A stretch of DNA of 64,000 bases from Hypericum androsaemum (lineage: Eukaryota; Streptophyta; Magnoliopsida; Malpighiales; Hypericaceae), in contig OZ023181.1 of the NCBI GenBank assembly GCA_963995505.1, positions 25,106,366 to 25,170,365 on the forward strand, written 5' to 3'. Of this stretch, positions 1-12,685 are shown in pieces. The first letter of the stretch is position 1, and every line of letters begins with the position of its first letter. The translations under genes and the position numbers were made by a program. The notes under the pieces are model-generated. The model ran no database searches, was not told where the DNA came from, and was given only the letters and a program-made list of their open reading frames with translations.

Positions 1-185
1 TCATACAATCATGTTCAAACAGAAATAAATATTTGTTGACACAGAAAAATAATTATGGCACGAGAAAATGACACAGATGGAAGAGACTAGAGATATTAGG
101 AATCCTATGCTCCGTAGCACAACTTAAGATACTCGACACCAAATAATTCAAACAAGGCTCTAACCTAGAGCTCTGATACCAAGTC
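1..185 (-). mobile_element. LARD interior fragment (primer-binding side) of a second tandem unit
   Basis: This edge sequence repeats 6083-6267 with one mismatch seen by eye. It lies outside the left LTR but is element interior. It contains the primer-binding site complementary to initiator-Met tRNA (170-181, reading TGGTATCAGAGC on the minus strand), four bases from the LTR. The left LTR therefore also serves as the 5' LTR of another unit that runs off the window. Confidence 0.85.
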
Positions 186-2473
186 TGTCACGACCCAAAT
201 CGGTGGTCGGTGACCGGCGCTAGACTTCAACTCCTTTAATCACATAAGAAATCTAGCCAGCCTCAAACGTATTCAGAATTTATAATAATAAGTCTTTAAA
301 CATAAAATTATGACTTAATGATCTTTAGTTTCATATTCCAAATTTACAAAATATAAGCCAAGCTTTTTCTTTATTATACATACTCCCCAAGATCAAAACA
401 AATCATGTGACTACGGAGCTTCTAGATCAAAAAGATAAATACAAACTGGAGACCTCGATGCCAGTCCTGGAGAACAAAGCGGACTTGGTACAGTCATAGT
501 AGATCTCTGAACTAATAAAACTCATGTACGAGTTTCTGCAAAACTGGTAGGAGGGGAATGAGTATTTTGGAACACTCAGTAAACAAATAAGATATGCATC
601 ACAATTTATTTAGCTACTCAATGCTCAAACATACCTAACACATGCATATGACTAACATGACAATTGAATCATGCAGACATTTAGATTATCATAACGTCTT
701 ATTTACCAGATGACAAAATATTAACATATAATCACAAAGGCAGAGAAACATGAGCAAACTATGCAACGTCCCATACCGTCACGTAATTTGACACATGACA
801 CATACTTCAAATATCATATAGAAGAGCTGACGAACATTCGGCAAGATCTAGATAGTGTCACTCCAACTCCGACACGAGGATACCATATCTCAAAGGCGCC
901 ATCAGAAACCAACCCCGCCGGCCAAACAGATCATATCAGAATCCATTGTATCCTCAGTATATGTGCACATATGCCAACATCCCCGGTTGGTCACGGGTAG
1001 ATCTCTGCCTACTAGACGTCCATATCACAGAGCGAAGCCATCCATATAACAGACTTTCATATCATACAAATATTTAGAGTGCGCTAAAGAAAGCACGAGT
1101 CACATATTATTTGTTTACCAATTTTGGCTGACGATCATTAGAAATTTTATTTCCTGTGATATACAATCTCTTTCTCATTTACTTGATCCGTTCTCAAATT
1201 CCTCAAGGTCGGATGATTCAATCCCAGACCTGCCACAACAAATATCCATTTTCTAATTCAATCAGAATATACTACATATATGGCTTCTCAGTTATAATTT
1301 CCTTATCCATCTATTCTTTTTTTTTTCCTAGTTTCCATTATATTTTACTTATCCAATTTACCCTTCTTTCTCTTCCGCGATAACCTATTCTTTTCTTTGA
1401 TTCTTCATTTCTTTTCTTTCATCTCGCTTCTCCTTTTCTGTTCCTTATTTCTCTTTTTTTCCTCGAAAGTTCATTTCCATACATAAGCTCGTAATCAAAC
1501 AATAATACCCACCAACTTCAAGCCTAAATTGCATCGTTCATAATCACAGTGTCTGAATTTTCATGAGGTTCAAAGCTAACCAATCTATTTTTTCCAAAGA
1601 AACTTAACTAGGGAAGTTTATAGTCCATCAAGTTGCATTAGTTAATTTTACATGTCTATTGTAGTTAACTATTCACAAATAAACCCTTCTCCTCCCCATA
1701 TTTTATCATGCAAAACTATAAGTTCAAGTTTCAGAATAGGCTTACCAAAGTTTAGTTTCTTTTCCATTTTCAACATCTCCTCTTAGGTCGCATCTTCTCT
1801 CTCATTTAGGTCTCTTTTTTTATCATGGTTCTGTTCGGTGGAAAGTTAAGAATGAGCAATATTTACCATCAAAATTTATATACACTTTCACCACCTCCTA
1901 CTTTTAATGGACTGCCATGTTTAATATAAAATTTCTCATTTTCGTGGCCAATATAATAGGCTGCCACGTTTTGTTTGTATTTTTTTTTCATATTTTCCAA
2001 GATTAACTTTTTTTTTAATCTGGTTCCTTTGGTTAAGAGATAAACTTAACCAACTTATTTTCTAACATCAAATTTTTTTTACTTGTTGTCAACTTTTAAA
2101 TTAAGCCACGTAATCAATTTTTACTTATCTTCTTGCCACGTTTCAATTTTTTTTAATATCTTTTATTTAGTTGTAGTTATCTTGACATCTCTACCAAAAG
2201 TTATCCTGATATTAAGAAAATATTATTCCAATCATTATTATTATTTTTATTAATTAAGTTGTCATCCATATTTTCAATTGATACACTAATTGAATTCTTT
2301 CCAAGTAATTTTTGGTATCGAGATCATATCATATCAGATCTCATTCCTAAAGTATCACGATCACTAACTTGAATTGCTAGCTTCCTCACGTTTCATATTC
2401 TAATTTTACCAAGTTACTTTGCGTGATTTATTAAACCAAATTAAATTTGATTCTAACATAGTTGGGTATTACA
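186..2473 (-). repeat. LTR (3' LTR of the complete LARD unit)
   Basis: On the minus strand this 2288-bp repeat runs from TGTAATACCC to GTCGTGACA, the usual TG...CA ends. Its partner is 6268-8546. The differences I could find are two substitutions, one base in a T run, and an 8-bp segment near 2391-2400 that the partner lacks. The polypurine tract AAGGAGGGGAGAA (2474-2486, minus) abuts it on the interior side, which sets the orientation. Short open frames such as 761-1000 recur in both LTRs and look like chance. Confidence 0.93.
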
Positions 2474-5400
2474 TTCTCCCCTCCTTATAAAAATTCGGCC
2501 CCCGAATTTACTTAAAAAAAGTATGCATACTTATGTAAACATGTATTATACTTGAAGACGTGAAAAATTACGTCACACTTTGACGAGTGTTGTAAAGTCA
2601 ATCAACATGCCACTAACTCAATTCGGTCAAAATTCTCAAATGGGTCGACCTATCTTAGGTCAAATCTATATCTTTTTCCAAAACTTATTATCTCTTCTGC
2701 GTGCGAGACTTTGAACATTCTCACATTAGATTTTATAGCCTCTTATCTTCAAACTAATTCACTTGAATTGTTCTAAAATCTTTATGAATGACCTTAGTTT
2801 ACTCAATCATCTCTCAACTATTTCAAACTCACTTACACCCCTTTTGTAGAAAAGAGAAGTCCAATTACCATTTTCTAATAACACCAAATAACTTATTAAA
2901 TGACTCATTCTCCTCACTTTAATTGATCATAAAATTTATCTTCATATTTTCTCATATTAACTATAATTTTTACCAAAAGTTAGAATATACTAGTCTCTTA
3001 ATCATATAGGCCAATATCTAACCGCATATCATAATGTTAAATCTTTCAAAACACATTCTCCCTTTCTCAGTTAATACATTGAGCAACATGAGTTTCCTCA
3101 CTGAAATTATATTTTCTTCCATCTCTTATCCTTATAAATAGCATTAGTCTTTTCATGTATTCTCCAAAGTATATAAGATCAAAGTATCCCCTTCGATCAA
3201 AGTTTGAACAACTTATTTACATTATTTTTCTTCTGATTCCAATAGTTACTCAATCACTATTGAATCTCTCATATAGTACAATAACCCTATTCATATGTGG
3301 TACAATATACTTGTATCTCAACCATACTAGATCATTTGTAGTATCTAATCCTCCAGTAAAATTCTTTCAAAAAAAATCTCATGAATTTTCAAATTCTTTG
3401 TTCTAAATTTCATTTTACTTCCACATGATTCTAAATGTAATATTCTTATGTTCATCACCTTACTTTTACACAAACTTCCTTATTCATAATTCACTCAAAT
3501 TTTTATCTCCATATATCTCAAAACATCTATTATACTTAGATTTCTTTAAATCATTTACCATTGACTCCATTTTTGGATTATGTAATACTCAACTCTTATT
3601 CAGGTCATTTATGGACTATTTATTCAGTCAACCCAACAAGGACAAAATCTTACATACATTTGATCCATTAATTCTCAAAGGCTTGCTTGTCACCATGACG
3701 CAAACAATAACTTTTTGGTTCTTAAAGTTGTATGTATCTATTGGGTTGTTGAAAATAAAACCACTTCAAAAACTAACCATATTACTTTGTCACCTCCATA
3801 AATTAAATTATCATAATCTTCTAATACTTTAAATCCACAAATATCTCATCTTAGCTACTTACCTCCCAACAATCTTTTTTTTTCTTTGCCACCAAAATTC
3901 TCATTATAAATCTTGTGCTCTTCTTTGATAACCATATACACCAAATATATTTAAATAAAATCATGAACTTATTTTTTTTATAGGTTTGAGCAATTGGATC
4001 ATAATCCTTATAACAAATTTCATCATATTGATGAACCAATTACTATATCGCTACCTCGTAGCACATATACAAAGTTCCAAAGTTTGTGGGGACTATGTCC
4101 TCTTTCATTAGCACCATGACCTTATGTCATTCATCTTATAATTTGACAAACTACCTTAAAGTATTTTCTAACCTACAAAAATTCTTGTTGTTTAAGTTTG
4201 CTTAGCTCTTTTTCTTGAATAATGACATTCTTTATAGTGGTACAAACGCTAACACTTTTTCTTTTACAGAGTTATTATATTATTCAATATTCCTTCCAAA
4301 ATAAACTAGTTTATCGTCCACCAAAACTTCTCAAGCATTTTCTTTCCCAAGTTAAATTTTTTTTTTTGATTTTCATAATCTACCATTTTGACTTATTGAG
4401 TTTATAATTATAAGTTTTACAAAATCTCACACCAAAGCTCTCGGATCTTAGAAAATATCTTTAATATCCTCAAATATCATCTGTCATAGACTTAAATCTT
4501 AAAAAGGCAATAGCATACATAGATGATTCATCAATGCTTTTGCCAAAAATTTCTCACTGATTATCTAGTTTCAACATGGTTATCTTGGTACTTCATTACA
4601 CCGAAGGATTTACTTGATGGTGTAGTATATACAAATACTTCCATCAAAACACATACCAATTTTCATCTCTCTGATCTTTTCTGAAGTTTGAACCCAAATT
4701 TGATTGTAATTTGTTTTCATACTAATATAATTTTTGTGACTACTAAGTCACTCATATCTTATCACTTCACATATCTTTTTTTTTTGCACAATCCGACATA
4801 GATTTCGAAATCTACAAACCATAAGTACTCCTATTCTCATATTTTGTTATTCTCCACTTCTCAAATAAATCACTTTAACATACTTCCTTTTAGGCTTTGA
4901 ACTTTCCTCATTTCATATTTCACTAACCAAAATATCTCATTAAGTTTCACACAAACTCATTACGAAAGTAATATTTTCACCCCAAATTTACTTTGCCATA
5001 CTTACTTTTCCTTCTTCGAACTAACTTAAATCAAATTTTCACTAGTCAAATCTTTCCGTTCGTTTCTATCCCTGACTCATTGTCTAGTTGATGCTTTATC
5101 TCATATTTTTCTTGTACAAATAGCATTTGCTTTTCGCTCTCTTATTGAGCTTGCACATCAAATATTGGTGTGCTTATAGTACCTATATGCTAACTAATTT
5201 GTAGATTATCAAAATTTTATGTTATAACTCTATCTCACATTCTTCAAAACTTTGGTTATATGCATCAGATCATTATCTGATTACACAGAAAAATATTACT
5301 CAAATTCAGAAGACTTCTATCTAGCCTCTGAAATCTTTTGTCGAAGCAATAGGTATATTTTATAGTTTCGTCAAAATTATTGACCATTTATGCTTTATGT

Positions 5401-6267
5401 TGTTCGACTAACTTGTCACTAACCATTGTGCGAATTATCTTATCAAAAGTTCTCCTTGCCAAAATCCATAACCATAATGTAAACCAAGATAAATAACCAA
5501 ATGTCATACTTAATCTTAGCTCCCTCAAAATATTCAAAAATTATTCCATATAGCTTAATCTCATATTTTCATCCATAAATAATAATCACATTTTACTTTC
5601 CCAACATAACTTTTTTTTCAAAGCACACTCGCGGTTTAATTTCTCATATATACTCCTTCCACATAATAATGTTCATAACTTCCTCCTTTCAAACATGTTT
5701 AACACAAAAGCAGATTCTCAATGCAAAGATAAACAATCTAGAAGAGTTCACAGAGACATAACTCAAACATTTGGTGAGACTCAAACCAATGGCCCAAAAT
5801 ACATAGGAAGAAATCAAATATATAAGGGTATCTACATAATTTTGACAAAGTGGTGATCAGTCACTTCATCAAAATCTCACCCAAGGAAGGATTTTCATAT
5901 ATATATACTCAAATGGGCTCTTCAAAGGAAAACATATACAAATGGTACAAGAATTCTCACCATAATGTAGAGCAAATGCCTAGTGATAACAAGAAAGCAT
6001 CACAAAAGTTTTTCACATAAGAATGCCAAACAGAAACATCTCACATCTCAAGCAAAATATATTTGTCCAACTTTCATATTCATCATACAATCATGTTCAA
6101 ACAGAAATAAATATTTGTTGACACAGAAAAATAATTATGGCACGAGAAAATGACACAGATGGAAGAGACTAGAGATATTAGGAATCCTATGCTCCGTAGC
6201 ACAACTTAAGATACTCGACACCTAATAATTCAAACAAGGCTCTAACCTAGAGCTCTGATACCAAGTC
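2474..6267 (-). mobile_element. LARD internal region, non-coding
   Basis: This 3.8-kb interior lies between two LTRs. It has a polypurine tract at 2474-2486 and a tRNA-iMet primer site at 6252-6263, both on the minus strand. It is AT-rich, and no reading frame on either strand resembles gag, protease, RT, RNase H or integrase. The longest frame (3425-3832) is a low-complexity hydrophobic string. This is the organisation of a large retrotransposon derivative (LARD), which must be mobilised by proteins of an autonomous element, most likely Ty3/gypsy. The near-identity of its LTRs implies recent movement or recombination. Confidence 0.85.
6252..6263 (-). other. Primer-binding site, initiator-Met tRNA
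   Basis: The minus strand reads TGGTATCAGAGC, complementary to the 3' end of plant initiator-Met tRNA. It sits four bases inside the 5' LTR, so the element is transcribed leftward. The same site recurs at 170-181. Confidence 0.9.
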
Positions 6268-8546
6268 TGTCACGACCCAAATCGGTGGTCGGTGACCGGC
6301 GCTAGACTTCAACTCCTTTAATCACATAAGAAATCTAGCCAGCCTCAAACGTATTCAGAATTTATAATAATAAGTCTTTAAACATAAAATTATGACTTAA
6401 TGATCTTTAGTTTCATATTCCAAATTTACAAAATATAAGCCAAGCTTTTTCTTTATTATACATACTCCCCAAGATCAAAACAAATCATGTGACTACGGAG
6501 CTTCTAGATCAAAAAGATAAATACAAACTGGAGACCTCGATGCCAGTCCTGGAGAACAAAGCGGACTTGGTACAGTCATAGTAGATCTCTGAACTAATAA
6601 AACTCATGTACGAGTTTCTGCAAAACTGGTAGGAGGGGAATGAGTATTTTGGAACACTCAGTAAACAAATAAGATATGCATCACAATTTATTTAGCTACT
6701 CAATGCTCAAACATACCTAACACATGCATATGACTAACATGACAATTGAATCATGCAGACATTTAGATTATCATAACGTCTTATTTACCAGATGACAAAA
6801 TATTAACATATAATCACAAAGGCAGAGAAACATGAGCAAACTATGCAACGTCCCATACCGTCACGTAATTTGACACATGACACATACTTCAAATATCATA
6901 TAGAAGAGCTGACGAACATTCGGCAAGATCTAGATAGTGTCACTCCAACTCCGACACGAGGATACCATATCTCAAAGGCGCCATCAGAAACCAACCCCGC
7001 CGGCCAAACAGATCATATCAGAATCCATTGTATCCTCAGTATATGTGCACATATGCCAACATCCCCGGTTGGTCACGGGTAGATCTCTGCCTACTAGACG
7101 TCCATATCACAGAGCGAAGCCATCCATATAACAGACTTTCATATCATACAAATATTTAGAGTGCGCTAAAGAAAGCACGAGTCACATATTATTTGTTTAC
7201 CAATTTTGGCTGACGATCATTAGAAATTTTATTTCCTGTGATATACAATCTCTTTCTCATTTACTTGATCCGTTCTCAAATTCCTCAAGGTCGGATGATT
7301 CAATCCCAGACCTGCCACAACAAATATCCATTTTCTAATTCAATCAGAATATACTACATATATGGCTTCTCAGTTATAATTTCCTTATCCATCTATTCTT
7401 TTTTTTTCCTAGTTTCCATTATATTTTACTTATCCAATTTACCCTTCTTTCTCTTCCGCGATAACCTATTCTTTTCTTTGATTCTTCATTTCTTTTCTTT
7501 CATCTCGCTTCTCCTTTTCTATTCCTTATTTCTCTTTTTTTCCTCGAAAGTTCATTTCCATACATAAGCTCGTAATCAAACAATAATACCCACCAACTTC
7601 AAGCCTAAATTGCATCGTTCATAATCACAGTGTCTGAATTTTCATGAGGTTCAAAGCTAACCAATCTATTTTTTCCAAAGAAACTTAACTAGGGAAGTTT
7701 ATAGTCCATCAAGTTGCATTAGTTAATTTTACATGTCTATTGTAGTTAACTATTCACAAATAAACCCTTCTCCTCCCCATATTTTATCATGCAAAACTAT
7801 AAGTTCAAGTTTCAGAATAGGCTTACCAAAGTTTAGTTTCTTTTCCATTTTCAACATCTCCTCTTAGGTCGCATCTTCTCTCTCATTTAGGTCTCTTTTT
7901 TTATCATGGTTCTGTTCGGTGGAAAGTTAAGAATGAGCAATATTTACCATCAAAATTTATATACACTTTCACCACCTCCTACTTTTAATGGACTGCCATG
8001 TTTAATATAAAATTTCTCATTTTCGTGGCCAATATAATAGGCTGCCACGTTTTGTTTGTATTTTTTTTTCATATTTTCCAAGATTAACTTTTTTTTTAAT
8101 CTGGTTCCTTTGGTTAAGAGATAAACTTAACCAACTTATTTTCTAACATCAAATTTTCTTTACTTGTTGTCAACTTTTAAATTAAGCCACGTAATCAATT
8201 TTTACTTATCTTCTTGCCACGTTTCAATTTTTTTTAATATCTTTTATTTAGTTGTAGTTATCTTGACATCTCTACCAAAAGTTATCCTGATATTAAGAAA
8301 ATATTATTCCAATCATTATTATTATTTTTATTAATTAAGTTGTCATCCATATTTTCAATTGATACACTAATTGAATTCTTTCCAAGTAATTTTTGGTATC
8401 GAGATCATATCATATCAGATCTCATTCCTAAAGTATCACGATCACTAACTTGAATTGCTAGCTTCCTCACGTTTAATTTTACCAAGTTACTTTGCGTGAT
8501 TTATTAAACCAAATTAAATTTGATTCTAACATAGTTGGGTATTACA
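6268..8546 (-). repeat. LTR (5' LTR of the complete LARD unit)
   Basis: This 2279-bp copy matches 186-2473. On the minus strand it begins TGTAATACCC at 8546 and ends GTCGTGACA at 6268. The bases right of it (8547 onward, AAAAGTTG) belong to a PMD-like transposon gene. The target duplication cannot be confirmed because the other outer edge is outside the window. Confidence 0.93.
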
Positions 8547-8549
8547 AAA

Positions 8550-10600
8550 AGTTGACTAATACCAAGTGAGTGTTCAGAGTTAGTCTTTACCTTTTCAAAC
8601 AAAGAAGAAGGGTATCCCACAAGTCTGACTAGAGGAGAGGAGGATCGGAAGACGGCATCTGTACAACAAAAGAAGGATGTTTGAAATTGCCAAGAAAGGA
8701 ACGTGGCGGTCGTAAGAGTCAAGAGACTTATCATTGCCTGGCAGGCCAGAGTCGTTGGCTTTGGAAAGGTGCATCGAAGCACCCGCTTATTCGCTTACTG
8801 GCAAGTGGTTGACCTTTCACTTTTTTTCGAAGGGGCTTTTCTTGGCTTCAGAATAGTGTCCACCTTGGGGGTGTCTCTTTAAGAAAGGTGAAGGTCTCGA
8901 CTAGTTGTTTGTCGTTAGCCTCCCAATATGTGAGTGTCGCCCACCAAGTCGCAAAGGTGGAAGTAAGATCGAAAGAGACGTTGAAGCGATTTATTGTGCT
9001 TCATTGTAGAAGGTAGCTGCTCACCTCGAGGGAAAGCTCCACCTTTTCTCATTGGTGTGAACCTCAATCGGCTCGATGTCCATGAAAAAGGTAGTTGGTC
9101 GGGAATGGTACTTTTTGGACAGGGCCAAGCTGCTCAGCGGAGAAATGAGGATTATATGGTTTTATAATCGTTTTCCCAGTAGAGCCTCCACTAATCAGAT
9201 CTCGGGCGATGAGTATGTGCTTCGAGGCGTCAGCACTTTGAGTCACGTCAGAAAACTCAAGGAAGCTAGGATGACATGTTTCATGAAGAAGTGGGGAAGC
9301 GTGGTTGCCGCTGCGTTCCTTGTTGAAGGCCCGAAAGTAGGGACAAAGACCTTTTGTGGATTTCTTTACCCGAGCCCGAAGAAGGTGGTGACCATAGCTG
9401 GGTAATGACCAGTCGTATGAGGGAAGCGAAGGTGTTAGCTCGGGCAGCCATCCATAAGGGACCATTGGCGGTAAAAGTCTTCTTCAATCAGTAAGTGTTT
9501 ATGTATATTGCCATCTGGTTATAGATGTGGGAGAGGATAAATTGCCCCATCGCCATCTTTTGTCCTTCGACGAGTGCAGCAGCTAAGTTGAAGAAGTCGT
9601 TTGACACACGTTTGGAGGACGAGCATGTGATGTAACGAGTGATCCAAAGGAGTAGAAAGGTCGTATGCTCATCTCTACGGCAGAACTCATCGCCGGGTAT
9701 GTAGTGAGGGTCGCTCTCTCTAGGGGCGGTGTTGGGATTGAACTCCTTTCGAGGGTCTTCATCCTCTAGTCGGTACGCATCGATATAGGCAGAAAAGCCA
9801 TTCGTTGTTGGCCTCTTGGCGTCATGCCAGACCCGAGCATTTACATCGGTCATCGGGATGGATGGAAGGATTGGCTCATCATCGGGGTAAAGACCAAAGA
9901 GGGCGGCCATATCATATAGTGTGATGGTCTTCATTCCTACAAGATAAGGTAGGATGGGTGAGAAGTTTGACATAGGCGGTAAAGGAGTCATTTATGATGA
10001 ACATAGCTTACCGGAGCGGAAGAGAAACACGTTGGCACTTGGACACCAATAGAGAAGCAAGGTGCCGAGTAGCGGGTGACATGGTTCAAGTTGGTGAGTA
10101 CAAAGGGACAAAAGTGAGGCAATACCGATTTGGTCCCATTGTGGTTGGTGGAATTATTCTAAGATGGTATGCCAAGTCTCGAAGTTTTTGAACGGTGTAG
10201 GCCATCCACGGTATCCTCTACTATTGTTCCAAAAGTATAAGTTGACGGGAGTACCTTGGAAGAGAGGCATGTCACGATAGTAGACTGGAACGGAGGTTCT
10301 AAAGAATTCTATATTAGTGACCATGGGTCCGAGTACTCGGTTCTCTTTGTCCTTGGAGGTGTCATCGACCGGGTAGCTTTTTCCAAGTGTGGATGTGATG
10401 AGTATGTCGGCAAAATGTTCCTCTTCTTTTGCTACGTCGGGAGGTATCGGCATGGTCATCTTGTCATCACAAAATAAGCAAAGGTGAGCAAATGGCGGTA
10501 TCGGGCAAGAGCAATAGGATGGTTTGTTCGTCCGCCCGATCATTTGTCCGCCTGGGTGGTATGAATCTCCCACCTCGGGCCAAGCATGGAGGGCGAGCAT
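8550..10600 (-). pseudogene. Plant mobile domain (PMD/aminotransferase-like) transposon gene, decayed
   Basis: Several minus-strand frames read like successive parts of one plant-mobile-domain protein, a transposon-derived family. Segment 10600-10154 resembles the N-terminal part. Segment 9991-9488 carries the recognisable core, with a TLYDMAALFGLYPDD-like stretch and GDEFCRRDEHTTFLLLW. Segments 9487-9064 resemble the C-terminal region (FLEFSDVTQSADASKHILIA). A further stretch at about 8960-8850 has paired tryptophans (TFATWWATLTYW), again typical of the family tail. The frames do not join without shifts or introns, and the reading frame ends at the LARD LTR. It is a fossil or interrupted transposon gene. 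The identification rests on pattern resemblance, not a search. Confidence 0.62.
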
Positions 10601-10683
10601 TTTGGATGCCGGTATGGTCGAACCCGTGCCAATGTTTAGTGAGCACGAGTTTGTTTAGGCAGGATAAGTCGGGCTCATTCTAG

Positions 10684-11290
10684 ATATGTAGGGGAGGTGA
10701 TGGACCGATTGTGGTTCATCACGGAATGTAAGGCTTGCATAGTGCACTCTCCTAATTCAAGGTCTAAGCTATGGGATTGTTCTAGATTCAAAAGCCAAGA
10801 CAAAGAGTGTAAAATGGTGGGTTGACATTTTCACAAACACTTGGTGTGCAAGAGTTAAGGCTTGAAAACGTACCTTAAAGGAGAGTTGGAGATGAGCCAA
10901 AAAGATGTCAAGAAGATGCAAGCTTCCAAAAGGTGGAGAACAACTCTAATTCCAAGCAAATAATCTTTCTACAAAGTGTAAGATTTCACCAAAGTAAGCT
11001 ACTTTCAAGTATTTCTTTCACAAGCATAATGGAGATGAGAAGAAAACTTACTTTGAAAATGGAGGAGGGAGATTGAGCACACCTTAGCAACTTTGGAGAT
11101 AAAGAATTAAGTAAATCCTAATTCAAGTTGTTAAAGAAGGGGAAATGGAGGCCAAGCTTTGAGTTCTACGGTGGATTTTGAAGTTGGAGAGAGGTGAGAG
11201 TGTGAAAGGCTTTGTTCCCTTTGAATTAAGTCAATAGCATCTTTGGGAATACACCACCAAGTCAAAGAGGGAAGTTTGAAATTCAAAGAA
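10684..11290. other. Intergenic, probably flank of the PMD element
   Basis: No coding sequence is seen. The stretch is purine-rich on the plus strand with mildly repetitive text and probably belongs to the non-coding flank of the decayed PMD element. Confidence 0.4.
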
Positions 11291-11299
11291 ATTAAGTTT

Positions 11300-11860
11300 G
11301 ACTAAAACTTGAAAATTTGGAGGGAAATACGTCAACACTTCTCGGTTGGAGACCTCGAACTATCGACATGCGGGGGGCATTGTTAAAGTACAAAAATAAT
11401 ACCTCGAGTTGTTGGTGACTTACCTCTGGGTTTACGTGGAGCGGTCCGAACTCGTCATTGTCTTTGGACAGCCTATTGGACCGCTTGGTCCACTCCAAGG
11501 CGGGAGGCTTATACCGCCTTACTTGTGCAAACAGGAGGACGGTGCCGCTAGGGGAACCCGGGTGGTAGGCCCACGGTCGTCGCTTCGGACCTCAAGGAGA
11601 TGGGTCGCTTAGGGCCTGATTTAGGCCGCTTGGTCCGCTTTAAGGTGAAAGTGGAAGCACGGGTGGTATATCGCTTATGAAAGCAGGAGGATGTTTTTGC
11701 TTTGGACTTCGAAGGACCCTGGCGGGAAGCCCATTTTGGTCTTGGTAAGCGGGAAGCGATGGGCCCGTTTTGGCCCAAAGGCCGGATGGTGATACCGCCT
11801 AGAGGGTCCAAGCGGGAGGAAAGCGGCAGTCTACTTCGGAATAGAAAGTGATCAACGCGA
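11300..11860. repeat. GC-rich degenerate repeats around an accgcttggtccrct motif
   Basis: The motif CCGCTTGGTCC(A/G)CT recurs near 11482 and 11626. Each is followed about 40-70 bases later by a TA(C/T)CGC word and CAGGAGGA(C/T), which suggests two or more diverged units of about 150 bp. GC content is well above the surroundings. No protein is recognised, and this is probably more of the local transposon. Confidence 0.45.
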
Positions 11861-11939
11861 ATGGAAGATCTCGTTATGGGCTTGGGGGCCTAAAAGACGG
11901 TAATTTGTTTAAGCGATGGCGGGCTTAAGACGAAAATAA

Positions 11940-12115
11940 ATACATATTTGCGAAATAAATAATGTATTGCATAAATACATATTTACAAAATAAATAATGT
12001 ATTTTATAAATATGTATTTATGAAATAAATAATAAATTGCATAAATGCGTATTTATGAAATAAATAATGAATTGCATAAATACGTATTTATGAAATAAAT
12101 AATGTGTTACATAAA
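11940..12115. repeat. 35-bp tandem repeat, five units
   Basis: The unit ATACRTATTTRYRAAATAAATAATGNATTGCATAA is repeated about five times with a few substitutions, giving about 175 bp of AT-rich minisatellite. Confidence 0.85.
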
Positions 12116-12169
12116 TAATAAAGGTTGATTCCGTATTTATATAATATATATTATTTATTACAAAGTCAT

Positions 12170-12260
12170 ATGTCAAGAAGCTCTCCTAGTTCGGTTGGTT
12201 AGAACGCTCTCTAATAAACCTGAGGTCTTTAGTTCTCTTCCAAACAAGAGCAATTGTGTA
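12170..12260 (+). repeat. tRNA-like sequence, possible SINE head
   Basis: TAGTTCGGTTGGTTAGAACG at 12189-12208 is close to the A box and D-arm of a tRNA. A GAGGTCTTTAGTTCTC stretch follows at about B-box distance but matches that box poorly. It could be a decayed tRNA, a tRNA fragment or a SINE head. No poly-A or flanking duplication was found. Confidence 0.3.
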
Positions 12261-12497
12261 TTTTTATGTGGATTTTTTTCCCTGGCTACACGGCTCCACC
12301 TTTCTCACTCGGCTCAAGCCGCTAATTTTTTTTTTTTGGGATGAAAACCCAAAAATGCTGGAACTAGAGCATTTTTATGCACACAAAATCGCTCTATTTT
12401 GAGCATTTTTTGGGTCAACCCCATACAGGAAAAACTTTTTCCCAGAACCCCAATCGGAGTATTGTCAGGGAAATAAACCCCCTTTAGGAAAAAAAAC

Positions 12498-12685
12498 TCG
12501 CGTTCCTTAGCTTTAGAGGTGCCGATGTCCGCTATGATTTCGGCGACTAGCTTTACCATGCACTCCTGGAAGCGGGCCTGTACACGTTCTGAGATAACGA
12601 GGACATCAACAAGGGGACCGAGTTCGAGTTAGAGATCCAGAAGGCAATTCGCGAGTCCAAGGTGGCGGTCATCATATTTTGAGGA
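12498..12685 (+). pseudogene. Truncated TIR-domain exon of a TNL gene
   Basis: This 188-bp stretch is clearly homologous to 21103-21290 in TNL-A, from the FLSFRG motif to the VAVIIF strand. The TGG of DWLY has become TAG, a CGG has become TGA, and a third in-frame stop lies at the break, so it cannot be functional. The homology stops at about 12685, where Ty3/gypsy gag sequence begins. The matching LRR part of the same kind of gene resumes at 17588. This is the 5' stub of the receptor broken by the retroelement. Confidence 0.9.

Noticed and set aside
761..1000. 79-residue frame repeated at 6843-7082
   Set aside because: It lies inside both LTRs, antisense to the element, and is identical only because the LTRs are. 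The composition is not protein-like.
3425..3832. 135-residue frame in the LARD interior
   Set aside because: It is a low-complexity hydrophobic string in AT-rich DNA on the strand opposite to the element, with no recognisable domain.
12189..12260. Functional tRNA gene
   Set aside because: The A-box half is good but the B box and acceptor-stem pairing are poor. It is kept only as a tRNA-like repeat.
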